A DNA stretch of 64,000 nt from contig JAEELO010000049.1 in NCBI GenBank assembly GCA_016282705.1, positions 24,135 through 88,134 of the forward strand, in the 5' to 3' direction. The translations under genes and the position numbers were made by a program. Below, piece after piece: positions 37,032-45,762 of this stretch (positions are counted from its first letter, which is position 1; every line of letters begins with the position of its first letter). This stretch comes from Candidatus Gastranaerophilales bacterium (lineage in GTDB: Bacteria > Cyanobacteriota > Vampirovibrionia > Gastranaerophilales > Gastranaerophilaceae). The notes below the pieces were generated by a model. The model saw only the letters and a program-made list of their open reading frames with translations, was not told the origin of the DNA and searched no databases.

Positions 37032-38276
37032 ATGAAAGAATTATTTAATGATTATGTTCAATCACTTGAAACATATATTATGATTCAAATAAAAATGGAG
37101 ACGGCACGATTAACGCCAGAATTAACGGCAAGAGGCAGAGCACCGATATCGTTATCAATGGGTGCACCTGTTGAAAAACCGCCGCAATTGGTTACAGATA
37201 AAATTAGTGAATATATAGACGGCGACGGAATGCATACATATACTCTTGTTAAAGGTGAATCATATATTCTTGATTCTATTGCCAAAAACATGAAGAAAAG
37301 AACAGGTGTTGATTTTGACACTAAATCAGAAATATGCGCACTTATAGGTTCAAAAGAAGGCATTGCTAATTTAATAAGAGCATTAATAAACCCGACTCCA
37401 GATAAATCAAAACAAGATATTATTCTTGTACCTGACCCCGGGTATGCTTCATATAAAATAATGGTTGATGTATCAGGCGGTATGGCATACGGTATACCTT
37501 TAACCCCTGAGAATAACTACATGCCGGATTTAGACGAAGTTGAAAAGCAGATTGAAAAAGACGGTTTATCAATGAAAAGAGTAAAAGCTCTTATTATTAA
37601 TTATCCTAATAACCCGTTAGGTGCAATTTGTACAAAAGAATACTTACAAAAAGCAGTGGATTTTTGCAGAAAGCACCACATATTATTGATTTCAGATGCG
37701 GCATATATAGATTTAACCTTTGAAGGTTCCCCAAAAGCCTCAAGCGTTTTTGAAATTGAAGGAGCAAAAGATGTTGCGGTTGAATTTTACAGTTTTTCTA
37801 AACCTTATTCAATGACAGGTTGGAGAATAGGCTGGATATGCGGGAATGCAGATGCGGTTGGAATCCTCGGAAAATTGAAATCAACAATTGATACAGGGAT
37901 ATATAAACCTATTCAAAAAGCAGCTGCTGATATTTTAAATTCAAAAGAAGGCGATGAATATATTGTTGAAGCAAATAAACGATTTGAAAGAAAGCAAAAA
38001 ATTATCGTAGACGGATTTAAAGAACTCGGCTGGGATATGGACAAAATCAATCCGCCTAAAGCAACATTCTATTTATGGCTGCCTATTCCTCCAAGATATA
38101 AAACTTCAAAAGAATTTACAGATGCGGTTATGAGGAAATCCGGTGTAATTCTTGTTCCGGGTAATGCATTCGGCAAAAACGGCGACGGATGGTTCAGAAT
38201 GTCTATTGTAGCAGCTGAAGACCAAATGACAGAAGTTATAAGAAGATTAAAAGAAGACGGATTTTATTTTGAATAA
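37032..38276 (+). CDS. Class I/II PLP-dependent aminotransferase
   Basis: 414 residues. The PLP lysine lies in SFSKPYSMTGWRIGWICGN (about 254-272). The cofactor-binding NYPNNPLGAICTKEYL segment (about 192) and the C-terminal Arg motif GDGWFRMSIV are intact. It resembles the aspartate or LL-diaminopimelate aminotransferase groups. The next gene is hisH (8-base overlap), so a role with histidinol phosphate is conceivable, but the sequence does not look like HisC. The exact substrate is unassigned. Confidence 0.88.
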   Translation: MKELFNDYVQSLETYIMIQIKMETARLTPELTARGRAPISLSMGAPVEKPPQLVTDKISEYIDGDGMHTYTLVKGESYILDSIAKNMKKRTGVDFDTKSEICALIGSKEGIANLIRALINPTPDKSKQDIILVPDPGYASYKIMVDVSGGMAYGIPLTPENNYMPDLDEVEKQIEKDGLSMKRVKALIINYPNNPLGAICTKEYLQKAVDFCRKHHILLISDAAYIDLTFEGSPKASSVFEIEGAKDVAVEFYSFSKPYSMTGWRIGWICGNADAVGILGKLKSTIDTGIYKPIQKAAADILNSKEGDEYIVEANKRFERKQKIIVDGFKELGWDMDKINPPKATFYLWLPIPPRYKTSKEFTDAVMRKSGVILVPGNAFGKNGDGWFRMSIVAAEDQMTEVIRRLKEDGFYFE

Positions 38277-38862
38277 AGCTGTAATAGTTGATTATGAGTC
38301 GGGGAATTTAAGAAGTGTCGCAAACATGCTGACATTTCTTAATGTTGATTATGAAATAACATCTGACCGAAATAAAATATTAAATGCAAACAGAATAATA
38401 TTCCCCGGACAAGGTCACTTTGCTCAAGCAATGGGGAATTTAAATAAAAAGGAGCTTATTCCGGTTATAAAAGAGTGCTGTGAAAAACAAATTCCGTTTT
38501 TAGGAATATGCATAGGACTCCAAATTCTTTTTGAAAAAAGTGAAGAGGCTCCGGGTACAGATGGACTGGGAATAATTAAAGGTGAAGTTAAACGCTTTAC
38601 AAAAGGGAAAATTCCCCAAGTAGGCTGGACAAAATTAACAACAACGCAAAATAATAAATATGTTCCTGATGATTTCTTTTATTTTGTAAATTCTTACTAT
38701 GTTCAACCTGCAGATGAAAGTATAATCAGTTCTACATATAATTATCACGGTACTTTTTGTGCTTCAATTCAAAAAGATAATATAACAGCGGTTCAATTCC
38801 ATCCGGAAAAAAGCGCCGAAGCGGGATTAAAATTTTTCAAAAGCTGGTTGGAATTAGTATAA
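38269..38862 (+). CDS. hisH: Imidazole glycerol phosphate synthase glutaminase subunit
   Basis: 197 residues, class I glutamine amidotransferase. The Cys nucleophile is in FLGICIGLQILFE (about 75-87), and the His-Glu pair in VQFHPEKSAEAG (near the end). The oxyanion region FPGQGHFAQAM fits HisH rather than PdxT. It supplies ammonia to HisF in histidine synthesis. The start is a TTG at 38269 that overlaps the aminotransferase end by 8 bases; no better start exists. hisF is not in the window, so the his genes are scattered. Confidence 0.92.
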   Translation: MNKAVIVDYESGNLRSVANMLTFLNVDYEITSDRNKILNANRIIFPGQGHFAQAMGNLNKKELIPVIKECCEKQIPFLGICIGLQILFEKSEEAPGTDGLGIIKGEVKRFTKGKIPQVGWTKLTTTQNNKYVPDDFFYFVNSYYVQPADESIISSTYNYHGTFCASIQKDNITAVQFHPEKSAEAGLKFFKSWLELV

Positions 38863-38949
38863 AATCGTTGTAATTCCGCATAATATAAAAAGTAGTTTAA
38901 AAATAAAATTTTTACGAATATAATAGTATTATTAATCAAGGAATTTATT

Positions 38950-40002
38950 ATGTTTGAGAAATTAAGAAATATATTAAAGCAGAAAAAAGAGAGTTCACCA
39001 AAGAAATATTTAAGTTGCGAGTATATACAACACGGGTTTAACGTTGATTATGAAGATATTAAAATGTGTTGTTTCAATTGTCATGAAGGCGGCGGAAGAC
39101 AGATTTTAATTGACAACTATAAAGGTGAAATGATTGATTGGAAAAAGTTCTTCAAAGAAAAACGCAAAATGAGAGAACTTAATAAACAGGGGATTACACT
39201 TGAACGCTGTAAAGGCTGTTTTTTCTTAAAAGAACGAGAATGGGATGATGAAGACTATATTAATTATATGGTATTCAATCATTGGACACAGTGCAATTGC
39301 AAATGTAAATACTGTTTTACAAATGAACAATCCGACTTCTTTAATGCAAGAAAAAATTATAATATGTATCCGGTAATAAAAAAACTTGCAGATATGGGCA
39401 AAATCAGAGGCGGCGGAGAAATAGGCTTTGGAGGCGGAGAACCTGCTTTATTACCTGAATTTGAGCCTATGGTAAATATGTTATTAGATGTCGGCTGCGA
39501 TAATATAAGAGTACATTCATCAGGTGTTAAATATTCAAAAGCCATAGAAAGAGGTCTTGGCGAAGGTAAACTAACACTTGTTGTTTCTGTTGATTCTGGA
39601 ACTCCCGAAACATATGAAAATATTAAACGTGTACCGCATTTCCATACCGTTTGGAAAAATCTTGCCGAATATGCTTCAAAACAGGGCGAAAATAAATATA
39701 AAGCAAAAACAAAATACATAATATACCCCGGATTTAACGATTCAAAAGAAGAATTTGATAAATTCTTAGACCTTTCTTATAATGCAGGCATTAGAAGTAT
39801 GGTAATAGACGTGGAAGGCGGATGGTACATACAAAATAAATATAAAGTTCCTGATTATATATACGAATTGCTTGATTATACTTTAAAAAGAGCCGATGAA
39901 GCTTCTATGAAAAATGTGGAAGTATATGACAGAGCAAACGATATGAGAATACATAAAGAAGAATATATAAAGTTAAGAGATAATGCAAACAACAATCAGT
40001 AA
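38950..40002 (+). CDS. Radical SAM protein with extra cysteine clusters
   Basis: 350 residues. The radical SAM motif is C115-x3-C119-x2-C122 in QCNCKCKYCF, with a fourth Cys inside. GFGGGEPALLPEF (about 158) matches the SAM-binding GGE motif, and SVDSGTPETYENIK a later barrel strand. Upstream cysteines (C24, C39-C40, C43, and ERCKGC near 88) may hold an auxiliary cluster at the N terminus, the reverse of SPASM proteins. AAGGAA precedes the ATG. The gene overlaps the MATE transporter by 20 bases. The substrate is unknown. Confidence 0.85.
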   Translation: MFEKLRNILKQKKESSPKKYLSCEYIQHGFNVDYEDIKMCCFNCHEGGGRQILIDNYKGEMIDWKKFFKEKRKMRELNKQGITLERCKGCFFLKEREWDDEDYINYMVFNHWTQCNCKCKYCFTNEQSDFFNARKNYNMYPVIKKLADMGKIRGGGEIGFGGGEPALLPEFEPMVNMLLDVGCDNIRVHSSGVKYSKAIERGLGEGKLTLVVSVDSGTPETYENIKRVPHFHTVWKNLAEYASKQGENKYKAKTKYIIYPGFNDSKEEFDKFLDLSYNAGIRSMVIDVEGGWYIQNKYKVPDYIYELLDYTLKRADEASMKNVEVYDRANDMRIHKEEYIKLRDNANNNQ

Positions 40003-41329
40003 AAACTTTTCTTTTGATGTTTATAAGCAATATTTAAAAGAATTGTTTATTTTTGCATTTCCGCTTTTTATAGGGAGTTTGGGACATACTCTGCTTGGAG
40101 CAACAGATGTTTTTGTTGTAGCAAAATACAGCATTAATTCACTTGCTGCCATAAGTATTGCAAATTCCATAATCTTTACTATTTTTATTTTCGGTATCGG
40201 TATTACAACGGCAATTTCAATATTGCTTTCAAATATGAGAGGAGAGAAGAACAAAATCAAAAAGTTTTTGCCCACAACTCTTTTCTTTTCGTTTATATTA
40301 TCTGTAATATTCACAACCGTTTGTTATTTCTCCAAATATATAATACCGCATTGCGGTTTTGAAGAACTCTTAGTACCTTATATACAAGAATACATAGTAA
40401 TAGTTTCATTTTCAATGTTCGGGATATTCTTTTTTGAAGGGATAAAACAGTTTCTGCAGGCATACGAAATTGTAATCATACCTAATATAATCATACTCTC
40501 TACCGTATTAGTAAATTTAATATTAGATATAATATTAGTATTTGGTTACGGAAATATTCCTGCAATGGGTTCAAAAGGTGCCGCATTCGCAACTTTGACA
40601 GTAAGAACATTAATGGCAGTAATAATATTTATATATATTATTAAATATATAAATATAAAAGATAAAATTGATTATTCTTTCATAAAACAAGTAATTAAAG
40701 TCGGTATACCGATAGGAATTGCCCTTGTTTTTGAATTTCTTGCATTTAATATTATTACGGTATTAATAGGCAGAGAAGCCTCTATACTTGCTGCAATACA
40801 TAATATTTTAATTACTATAGCCTCTGCGACATATATGATTCCGTTTGCATTATCTACTGCCGTTTCAGTAAAAGTAGCCTATTTCTACGGCGCAAAATCG
40901 CCTGCAGAAATACGAAAATATTCATATACAACATTAATAACAGGCGTAGGGTTTATGATTTGCACGAGTGCCATATTAGCAATATTTCCCGAACAAATAA
41001 TAGGTCTTTTTACTACAGATAATGAAGTTATCCGTTTATCTCTGCCCATTATCAGCGTCGCAGCAGTTTATCAGATTTTTGACGGTTTTCAGGCCGTAAC
41101 GGGCGGAATATTAAAAGGCTTTAAACTGACAAAAGCCGTATCAATAAGCGTTATTGCATCATATTGGGCTATAGGAGCACCGGTCGCCATATTTTTAGTC
41201 AACAAATGCAATTTTTCTTTAAAAGGTTACTGGATAGCACTTGCAGTATCATTATGCATAATGGGAATGGTACAAGCAGTAATAGCAAAGAGAAAATTCA
41301 GAACACTTCTAAAAGAAATAAAAATATAA
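39983..41329 (+). CDS. MATE-family multidrug/metabolite efflux transporter
   Basis: 448 residues with about twelve hydrophobic segments in two similar halves, as in the MatE family (LFIGSLGHTLLGATDVFVV early, then YQIFDGFQAVTGGILKG late). It exports small molecules using a Na+ or H+ gradient. It overlaps the radical SAM gene by 20 bases, so the two are co-expressed, and a modified product of the enzyme could be its cargo; that is inference. Confidence 0.92.
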   Translation: MQTTISKNFSFDVYKQYLKELFIFAFPLFIGSLGHTLLGATDVFVVAKYSINSLAAISIANSIIFTIFIFGIGITTAISILLSNMRGEKNKIKKFLPTTLFFSFILSVIFTTVCYFSKYIIPHCGFEELLVPYIQEYIVIVSFSMFGIFFFEGIKQFLQAYEIVIIPNIIILSTVLVNLILDIILVFGYGNIPAMGSKGAAFATLTVRTLMAVIIFIYIIKYINIKDKIDYSFIKQVIKVGIPIGIALVFEFLAFNIITVLIGREASILAAIHNILITIASATYMIPFALSTAVSVKVAYFYGAKSPAEIRKYSYTTLITGVGFMICTSAILAIFPEQIIGLFTTDNEVIRLSLPIISVAAVYQIFDGFQAVTGGILKGFKLTKAVSISVIASYWAIGAPVAIFLVNKCNFSLKGYWIALAVSLCIMGMVQAVIAKRKFRTLLKEIKI

Positions 41330-41335
41330 ACATAA

Positions 41336-41427
41336 AAGAGTAGATTGAAACAGATGTACCGAACTATATCATAATACTTTTTCGCAACCCCGAATTAAAG
41401 TGTCCGTTTGTTTCAATCTACTTTTTT
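41336..41427. repeat. Long inverted repeat with 56-base interior (terminator or small element)
   Basis: The arms GTAGATTGAAACA (41340-41352) and TGTTTCAATCTAC (41409-41421) are perfect, extended outward by A/T pairing and ending in TTTTTT on the plus strand and in CTCTTTT on the minus strand. It lies between the convergent MATE and leuB genes. It may be a bidirectional terminator with an unusually long loop or a small mobile-like element. Confidence 0.6.
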
Positions 41428-41500
41428 AATATAACTGATTTTTGAGCATGTTTCATTACACCATAGAGTAATCTTTTCGCAACAGAATAATACCTGCGAA

Positions 41501-42583
41501 TTAATTCTGCATTATGTTATTTTTTATTATATCGCCCATTTCAGATGTACCTATGGTTTTCATTCCTTGCTGAGCAATATCTTGAGTTCTGTATCCGTCT
41601 TTTAAAGCTTTTCTTACAGCATTAACAATATCATCATGCTGTTTATCCATATTAAACGAATATTTAAGCATCATAGCCGCAGATAAAATTGTCGCAATCG
41701 GATTTACAATGTTCTGACCTTTTAAATCAGGCGCACTGCCGTGAATAGGTTCATACATTGCAGGTTTCGAATCAGATAATGAAGCGCTGGGGAGTAATCC
41801 CAATGAGCCTGAAAGCATAGATGCCTCGTCTGAAAGAATATCGCCAAAAATATTTCCTGTTAATATAACATCAAATTGTTTAGGATTTCGTATTATTTGC
41901 ATTGCAGCATTATCTACATACATGTAATTCAACTCAACCAAAGGGTATTCTTTTGAAACTTCCGTTACTATTTCACGCCATAATCTCGAAACATCAAGAA
42001 CATTTGCTTTATCAACAGAACAAAGTTTTCTGTTTCTTTGCATAGCAACTTTAAAAGCGACATGTGCAATACGTCGAATTTCACTTTCATAGTAGCACAT
42101 ATTATTAAATCCGAACTTTTCACCGTTTCGTGTTTCTATACCTTTTGGAGTTCCAAAATATACATCACCTGTGAGCTCTCGAACAATCATTATATCAGTT
42201 CCTGCAATAACATCTTCTTTTAAAGGAGATAATTTTGTCAGTTCCGGATATACAGTAGCAGGTCTTAAATTCGCAAATAAATTCAGTTCTTTTCTTATAC
42301 CGAGGAGTGCTTTTTCAGGTCGTACTTCAGGCGGAAGAGTATCATATTTCCAATCGCCCACAGCACCTAATAATACTGCATCAGAACTCTTTGCTATATT
42401 TAAAGTTTCATCGGGCAACGGTTTTTTATATACATCATAAGCACATCCGCCTATTAAGGCAGGTTCAAAATTGAAATCAACGGAATACTTTTCACCTGCA
42501 GCTTTTAATACTTTAACAGCCTCATCGGTAACTTCTTTACCTGTTCCGTCTCCTGCAAGTAATGCTATATTATATGATGTCAT
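41501..42583 (-). CDS. leuB: 3-isopropylmalate dehydrogenase
   Basis: 360 residues. It oxidises and decarboxylates 3-isopropylmalate in leucine synthesis with NAD+. The start [11 protein letters not shown], the arginines in [10 protein letters not shown], the segment [13 protein letters not shown], and the metal/NAD region [25 protein letters not shown] with [10 protein letters not shown] are all intact. GGAGG precedes the ATG. leuA, leuC and leuD are not in the window. Confidence 0.97.
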   Translation of the reverse strand: MTSYNIALLAGDGTGKEVTDEAVKVLKAAGEKYSVDFNFEPALIGGCAYDVYKKPLPDETLNIAKSSDAVLLGAVGDWKYDTLPPEVRPEKALLGIRKELNLFANLRPATVYPELTKLSPLKEDVIAGTDIMIVRELTGDVYFGTPKGIETRNGEKFGFNNMCYYESEIRRIAHVAFKVAMQRNRKLCSVDKANVLDVSRLWREIVTEVSKEYPLVELNYMYVDNAAMQIIRNPKQFDVILTGNIFGDILSDEASMLSGSLGLLPSASLSDSKPAMYEPIHGSAPDLKGQNIVNPIATILSAAMMLKYSFNMDKQHDDIVNAVRKALKDGYRTQDIAQQGMKTIGTSEMGDIIKNNIMQN

Positions 42584-42630
42584 ATTTACCTCCTCTTTAT
42601 AAAATTATACAAGAAAATTATTGTTATACG

Positions 42631-42661
42631 AAAAAGGTTTACACAAATGCGTAAACCTTTT
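42631..42661 (-). terminator. Intrinsic terminator of the 42684/43079 operon
   Basis: Eleven-base-pair stem AAAAGGTTTAC/GTAAACCTTTT with an 8-base loop; the minus strand ends in TTTTT. Confidence 0.85.
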
Positions 42662-42683
42662 AAATTTATTAAAACCCAATAAT

Positions 42684-43052
42684 TTATGAAGAGAATGTCA
42701 TTAAAGCACGTACTGAGCGAGCTGTATTTCTTACGTCTTCTTCAGAGTGCATTTTTATTGTATCATCTAAGATTTTAATAGCTTCTGTTTTATCTTTTAA
42801 TGATAATAATTCATTGATAGATGACATTGCAACTCTTGCGCTTAAATCATTAATACCTTTACCTTTTGAAATTAATACAACTTTTAAAGAATCATGTGTA
42901 TTTTTTTGTATTAATGTTTGAGCTGTCAATTCTCTGATTTCATCATCAGGAGAGTTAGTACCTAATTCTGTTAATAAGTCTATTGCTGCTTTAGCATCCT
43001 GATGTTGTCCTAATGCTTTAATAATATTTTTTATTTTTTCATTATTTTCCAT
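42684..43052 (-). CDS. Small HEAT-repeat-like helical protein
   Basis: 122 residues, all helical. Repeating units such as AKAAIDLLTELGTNSPDDEIRELTA and ARVAMSSINELLSLKDKTEAIKIL resemble short HEAT/ARM solenoid helices, suggesting protein binding. A strong site (AGGGAGAAGAG) precedes the ATG. It follows the 43079 gene by 26 bases and shares its terminator. Confidence 0.72.
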   Translation of the reverse strand: MENNEKIKNIIKALGQHQDAKAAIDLLTELGTNSPDDEIRELTAQTLIQKNTHDSLKVVLISKGKGINDLSARVAMSSINELLSLKDKTEAIKILDDTIKMHSEEDVRNTARSVRALMTFSS

Positions 43053-43078
43053 ATCTCTTCTCCCTTTTATTAATTATG

Positions 43079-43528
43079 TTATGCGACTGCAGGTGTTAAA
43101 GACTTCCACATGGTTTTAAGTTCATCTACCGACTTATTCGTGAGGTTCTTAACACTGTATTCTCTGTCAGGGAAAAGTCTGTTTTTAATACCTGTCATAT
43201 CAAAAGATATTTCAGTATTTCCAAAATCTTCTATTGAATCAAATATATTAGTTGTTATTTTTTTACAATATGCACCTATTGCATTCATTCTTGCTTTAAA
43301 AGATGCATTAAAATTATTTATACCGCTTACAACGGCGCTTGCAAATAGTTTTCCTTTTTCAGCTATTCCGTTTGTAGATTTTTTTGCGCTTTCAAATACA
43401 TCTGCTTGTATCACATTTCCCTTGAAGCTGACGCCAAACGGGTTAGTTGATAATTTATTAGTTGTTGATTTATTAGTAGTTTTTTGTGCTGCTTTTGTTG
43501 TATGTAAACTAATCTTTCCTATTTGCAT
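43079..43528 (-). CDS. Hypothetical protein with N-terminal NPFGVSFKG motif
   Basis: 149 residues from ATG 43528, where AAAGGA stands 6 bases upstream; the ATG at 43576 has no site. A Lys/Thr/Asn-rich N terminus leads to NPFGVSFKGNVI (about 31-42), then amphipathic helices (IAEKGKLFASAVVSGINNF). It shares the SFKG-type motif with the 23660 and 29982 proteins. It is first in a two-gene operon with the HEAT-like protein. Function unknown. Confidence 0.72.
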   Translation of the reverse strand: MQIGKISLHTTKAAQKTTNKSTTNKLSTNPFGVSFKGNVIQADVFESAKKSTNGIAEKGKLFASAVVSGINNFNASFKARMNAIGAYCKKITTNIFDSIEDFGNTEISFDMTGIKNRLFPDREYSVKNLTNKSVDELKTMWKSLTPAVA

Positions 43529-43711
43529 AATAATCCTTTCTGTTTTAATAATCCTTGTGTACATAGAGTAACACATTTATTGCTTTTAAATATCATTCTT
43601 TTGATTGAAATTATTATTAAACTTTGGAATAAAACTTTAAAAATTTTCATACATATATAGGAAGTTTTTTTAAGTTTTTGTAACATTAGTATATATTTTT
43701 GATATAAAAAC

Positions 43712-43738
43712 TAAAGTTTAAAAAAAATCAGCCGATAA
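43712..43738 (+). promoter_or_regulatory. Perfect sigma28 (FliA-type) promoter
   Basis: TAAAGTTT (43712-43719), exactly 11 bases, GCCGATAA (43731-43738). Both boxes match the enterobacterial FliA consensus at every position. The predicted start is near 43745, about 22 bases before the 41-codon gene at 43767. Confidence 0.88.
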
Positions 43739-43766
43739 ACATAGTATCTGGTAAAAGGAAAGATAT

Positions 43767-43892
43767 ATGAACGAATTAAATCAAAATTTAGCCGAAAATT
43801 TAGGTCACTTTTTATTTGAATTGAGAGATGAAGTTATCAAAGGTTTACAAGATTATATCCAGATGAATGGTCTCACATTTGAAACAGTTTAG
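43767..43892 (+). CDS. 41-residue peptide under a sigma28 promoter
   Basis: The reading frame ATG 43767 to TAG 43892 encodes 41 residues, starting MNELNQNLAENLGHFLFELR and ending GLTFETV. An AAAGGAAAG ribosome site is 4-6 bases upstream. The middle (about 12-33) is a probable amphipathic helix with net negative charge. There is no signal peptide or Cys. It is a single-gene unit: sigma28 promoter, ribosome site, short frame, then a hairpin spanning the stop codon. The promoter implies expression with late flagellar genes. I do not recognise the peptide; FlgM, FliT or another known small flagellar protein does not match by eye. Confidence 0.75.
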   Translation: MNELNQNLAENLGHFLFELRDEVIKGLQDYIQMNGLTFETV

Positions 43893-43899
43893 TTTCAAA
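43878..43899 (+). terminator. Hairpin spanning the stop codon of the 41-residue gene
   Basis: Arms TTTGAAAC/GTTTCAAA, perfect 8-base-pair stem, loop AGTTTA containing most of the stop codon. No good T run follows, so termination would be weak; it may instead protect the 3' end. Confidence 0.5.
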
Positions 43900-43913
43900 T
43901 CCTAATGGTCTCT

Positions 43914-44540
43914 TTATTGTAAATAAGTGTTGTACTTTTTCTCGAATTGGATAGTTGTTTTCGGGCCGTGTCCCGGATAAACTACAGTATTTTCCGGTAA
44001 AGTCAAGAGATATGTTTTTATGGAATTGATTAGTGTATCGTAGTCGCCGTCGTAGAAGTCTGTTCTTCCGATTGAGTTATAGAACAGCGCATCTCCTGCG
44101 AATACTTTTTCGTCTACATAATAACTAAGACTGCCTTTTGAGTGTCCGGGGGTATAAAATACTTTTATTTGATTATCTCCAACATACAACTCAGCATTTT
44201 CATCTATATATTTTGTTATTTTTAACGGCTTAACATCGTCATTGCAGCCGAACCATGCCATTTCTTCTTTAACTCTTGATAAATGAGGCAAGTCTGCTTC
44301 ATGCATATATATTTGTAATTCGGGATATTTTTTTTGAGCTTCGATTTCGCCTATTACATGGTCAAAATGACCGTGTGTATTCAATATATATTTTATCTCA
44401 TAACCTTCTTCATCAAGTTCTTTTTTTATTTCATCAAAAGAACCGCCTACATCAATAATAACAGCTTCTTTTGACGCTGCATCTTTTAATATATAAGTAT
44501 TAACATCAAGCGGACCTGTTTGTTTTATTAATAATTCCAT
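43914..44540 (-). CDS. Metallo-beta-lactamase-fold hydrolase (glyoxalase II-like)
   Basis: 208 residues. The dinuclear metal motif THGHFDHVIG (about 55-64) and further ligands FYTPGHSKGSLSYYV (His), FAGDALF (Asp) and VYPGHGPKT (His) complete the set. The size and 'GDALFYNSIGRTDF' pattern fit the YcbL/glyoxalase II-like group of thioester hydrolases. A precise substrate is not assigned. It is divergent from rnhC by 49 bases. Confidence 0.93.
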   Translation of the reverse strand: MELLIKQTGPLDVNTYILKDAASKEAVIIDVGGSFDEIKKELDEEGYEIKYILNTHGHFDHVIGEIEAQKKYPELQIYMHEADLPHLSRVKEEMAWFGCNDDVKPLKITKYIDENAELYVGDNQIKVFYTPGHSKGSLSYYVDEKVFAGDALFYNSIGRTDFYDGDYDTLINSIKTYLLTLPENTVVYPGHGPKTTIQFEKKYNTYLQ

Positions 44541-44589
44541 AATTTATCCTTTTTAGTAAAGTATACCATGTTTATGTTATTTTAGAATT

Positions 44590-45471
44590 ATGAATACTTA
44601 TTCTCAAAAGATAACAGCCTTACAGGCAGGAAAAATTAAAACTTTTTTCGAAGCGGATAATGCTTCATTTGATACTGTTCAATATTCCGTTTGGAGAGCA
44701 AAAACCACAAATTATCAGGCTGTATATTATACAAGCGGAAAATTGCTTATTCAGGGAAAAAGTATTGATGATATTGCAACAGAAATAGATAAAATACTTG
44801 GAATAAAATCACAACTTGAACAAAATTCATTAATAGAAATAAATAAAGAAAAATATATAGGGACTGACGAATCCGGCAAGGGAGATTTTTTCGGCCCGCT
44901 TGTCATAGCCGGTGTTCAAGCCGATAATAGCTGCAAACAGAAATTTATTGATTTAGGAATAAAGGACAGTAAAAAGCTTGATGATAAAAAGATTTTAATA
45001 CTGGCAAATCAGATAAAAGCGAATTCTGTTCATTCGGTAGTTGTTATAACCCCAGCTAAATACAATGAATTATATATAAAATTTAATAACTTAAATAAGT
45101 TACTTGCGTGGGGACATGCAAGAGCAATTGAAAATATTCTTGAGAAATCCCCATGTAATTACGCCTTAGCCGATAAATTCGGAGATGAGAGCTTAATAAA
45201 GAATGCACTGATGCAAAAAGGCAGAAACATTATTTTAAATCAAATGGTAAGAGCAGAAGCGGACATTGCTGTTGCGGCAGCATCTGTACTTGCAAGAGCA
45301 GAATTTGTTAAAAGAATGGCAGAAATGGAAGCAAAATATGAACTATCATTCCCCAAAGGTGTTTCATCACAAGTTATTGAACAGGCGCAAAAATTCTCAG
45401 ATACTTATTCAAAGGCAAGGCTGAATGAAGTGGCGAAACTACATTTTAAAACTATTAAAGAAATAAAATAG
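44590..45471 (+). CDS. rnhC: Ribonuclease HIII
   Basis: 293 residues. An N-terminal TBP-like domain (about 1-80, YSVWRAKTTNYQAVYYTSGKLL) is followed by an RNase H fold with the active-site GTDESGKGDFFGPLVIAGV (about 93-111; Asp and Glu), then DSKKLDDKKI and NQMVRAEADIAVAAASVLAR. It removes RNA from RNA-DNA hybrids. Presence of type III rather than HII is typical of Firmicutes-like genomes. No rnhB is in the window. Confidence 0.95.
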   Translation: MNTYSQKITALQAGKIKTFFEADNASFDTVQYSVWRAKTTNYQAVYYTSGKLLIQGKSIDDIATEIDKILGIKSQLEQNSLIEINKEKYIGTDESGKGDFFGPLVIAGVQADNSCKQKFIDLGIKDSKKLDDKKILILANQIKANSVHSVVVITPAKYNELYIKFNNLNKLLAWGHARAIENILEKSPCNYALADKFGDESLIKNALMQKGRNIILNQMVRAEADIAVAAASVLARAEFVKRMAEMEAKYELSFPKGVSSQVIEQAQKFSDTYSKARLNEVAKLHFKTIKEIK

Positions 45472-45762
45472 TTTATATATATTTTAGCCGGACAATGTTT
45501 AACTTACAAACTTGTTTCTATATCTCCTGCCAAAAGAGATTCTTATTGAACTCCGGTGAAATTAGAAATCAAAGAGAGGCTTCATAAAAAATTATTCTTT
45601 TCAAATGTCTTTTAGAAGAGAAAGATTTTGTTTTCTATAATCTTTAATAATATTTCACGAATATTAATTTTTGTAAAAAACACAGATTAAAACCAAATAT
45701 TTATTCAAGAAATTCAGGGAAATGACGACGATATACATAAATATAATCGGAGAAAAAGCAAA
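45472..45762. other. Intergenic region between rnhC and the 882-residue protein gene
   Basis: About 291 AT-rich bases. I see no gene, clear terminator or strong promoter. Weak possible elements are the purine-rich GAGA tracts near 45575 and 45620. Confidence 0.4.

Noticed and set aside
38269..38862. PdxT instead of HisH
   Set aside because: Start and oxyanion region fit HisH better, and no pdxS is adjacent.
41336..41427. CRISPR remnant (GTTTCAATC-like arms)
   Set aside because: Only two copies, inverted rather than direct, no spacer series and no cas genes.
43636..43662. Minus-strand TAAAGTTT upstream of the 43528 gene
   Set aside because: The sequence 11 bases further on (TTAATAAT) has almost no match to the sigma28 -10 box.
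43878..43905. tRNA-like TTTCAAATCC near the 41-residue gene
   Set aside because: No cloverleaf can be drawn; the sequence is one arm of a simple hairpin.
45169..45176. A second exact GCCGATAA, inside rnhC
   Set aside because: No TAAAGTTT-like box lies 11 bases upstream, and the site is within a conserved coding region.
45708..45734. GACGATAT upstream of the 882-residue gene as a sigma28 site
   Set aside because: The -35 position reads AGAAATTC, only half matching.
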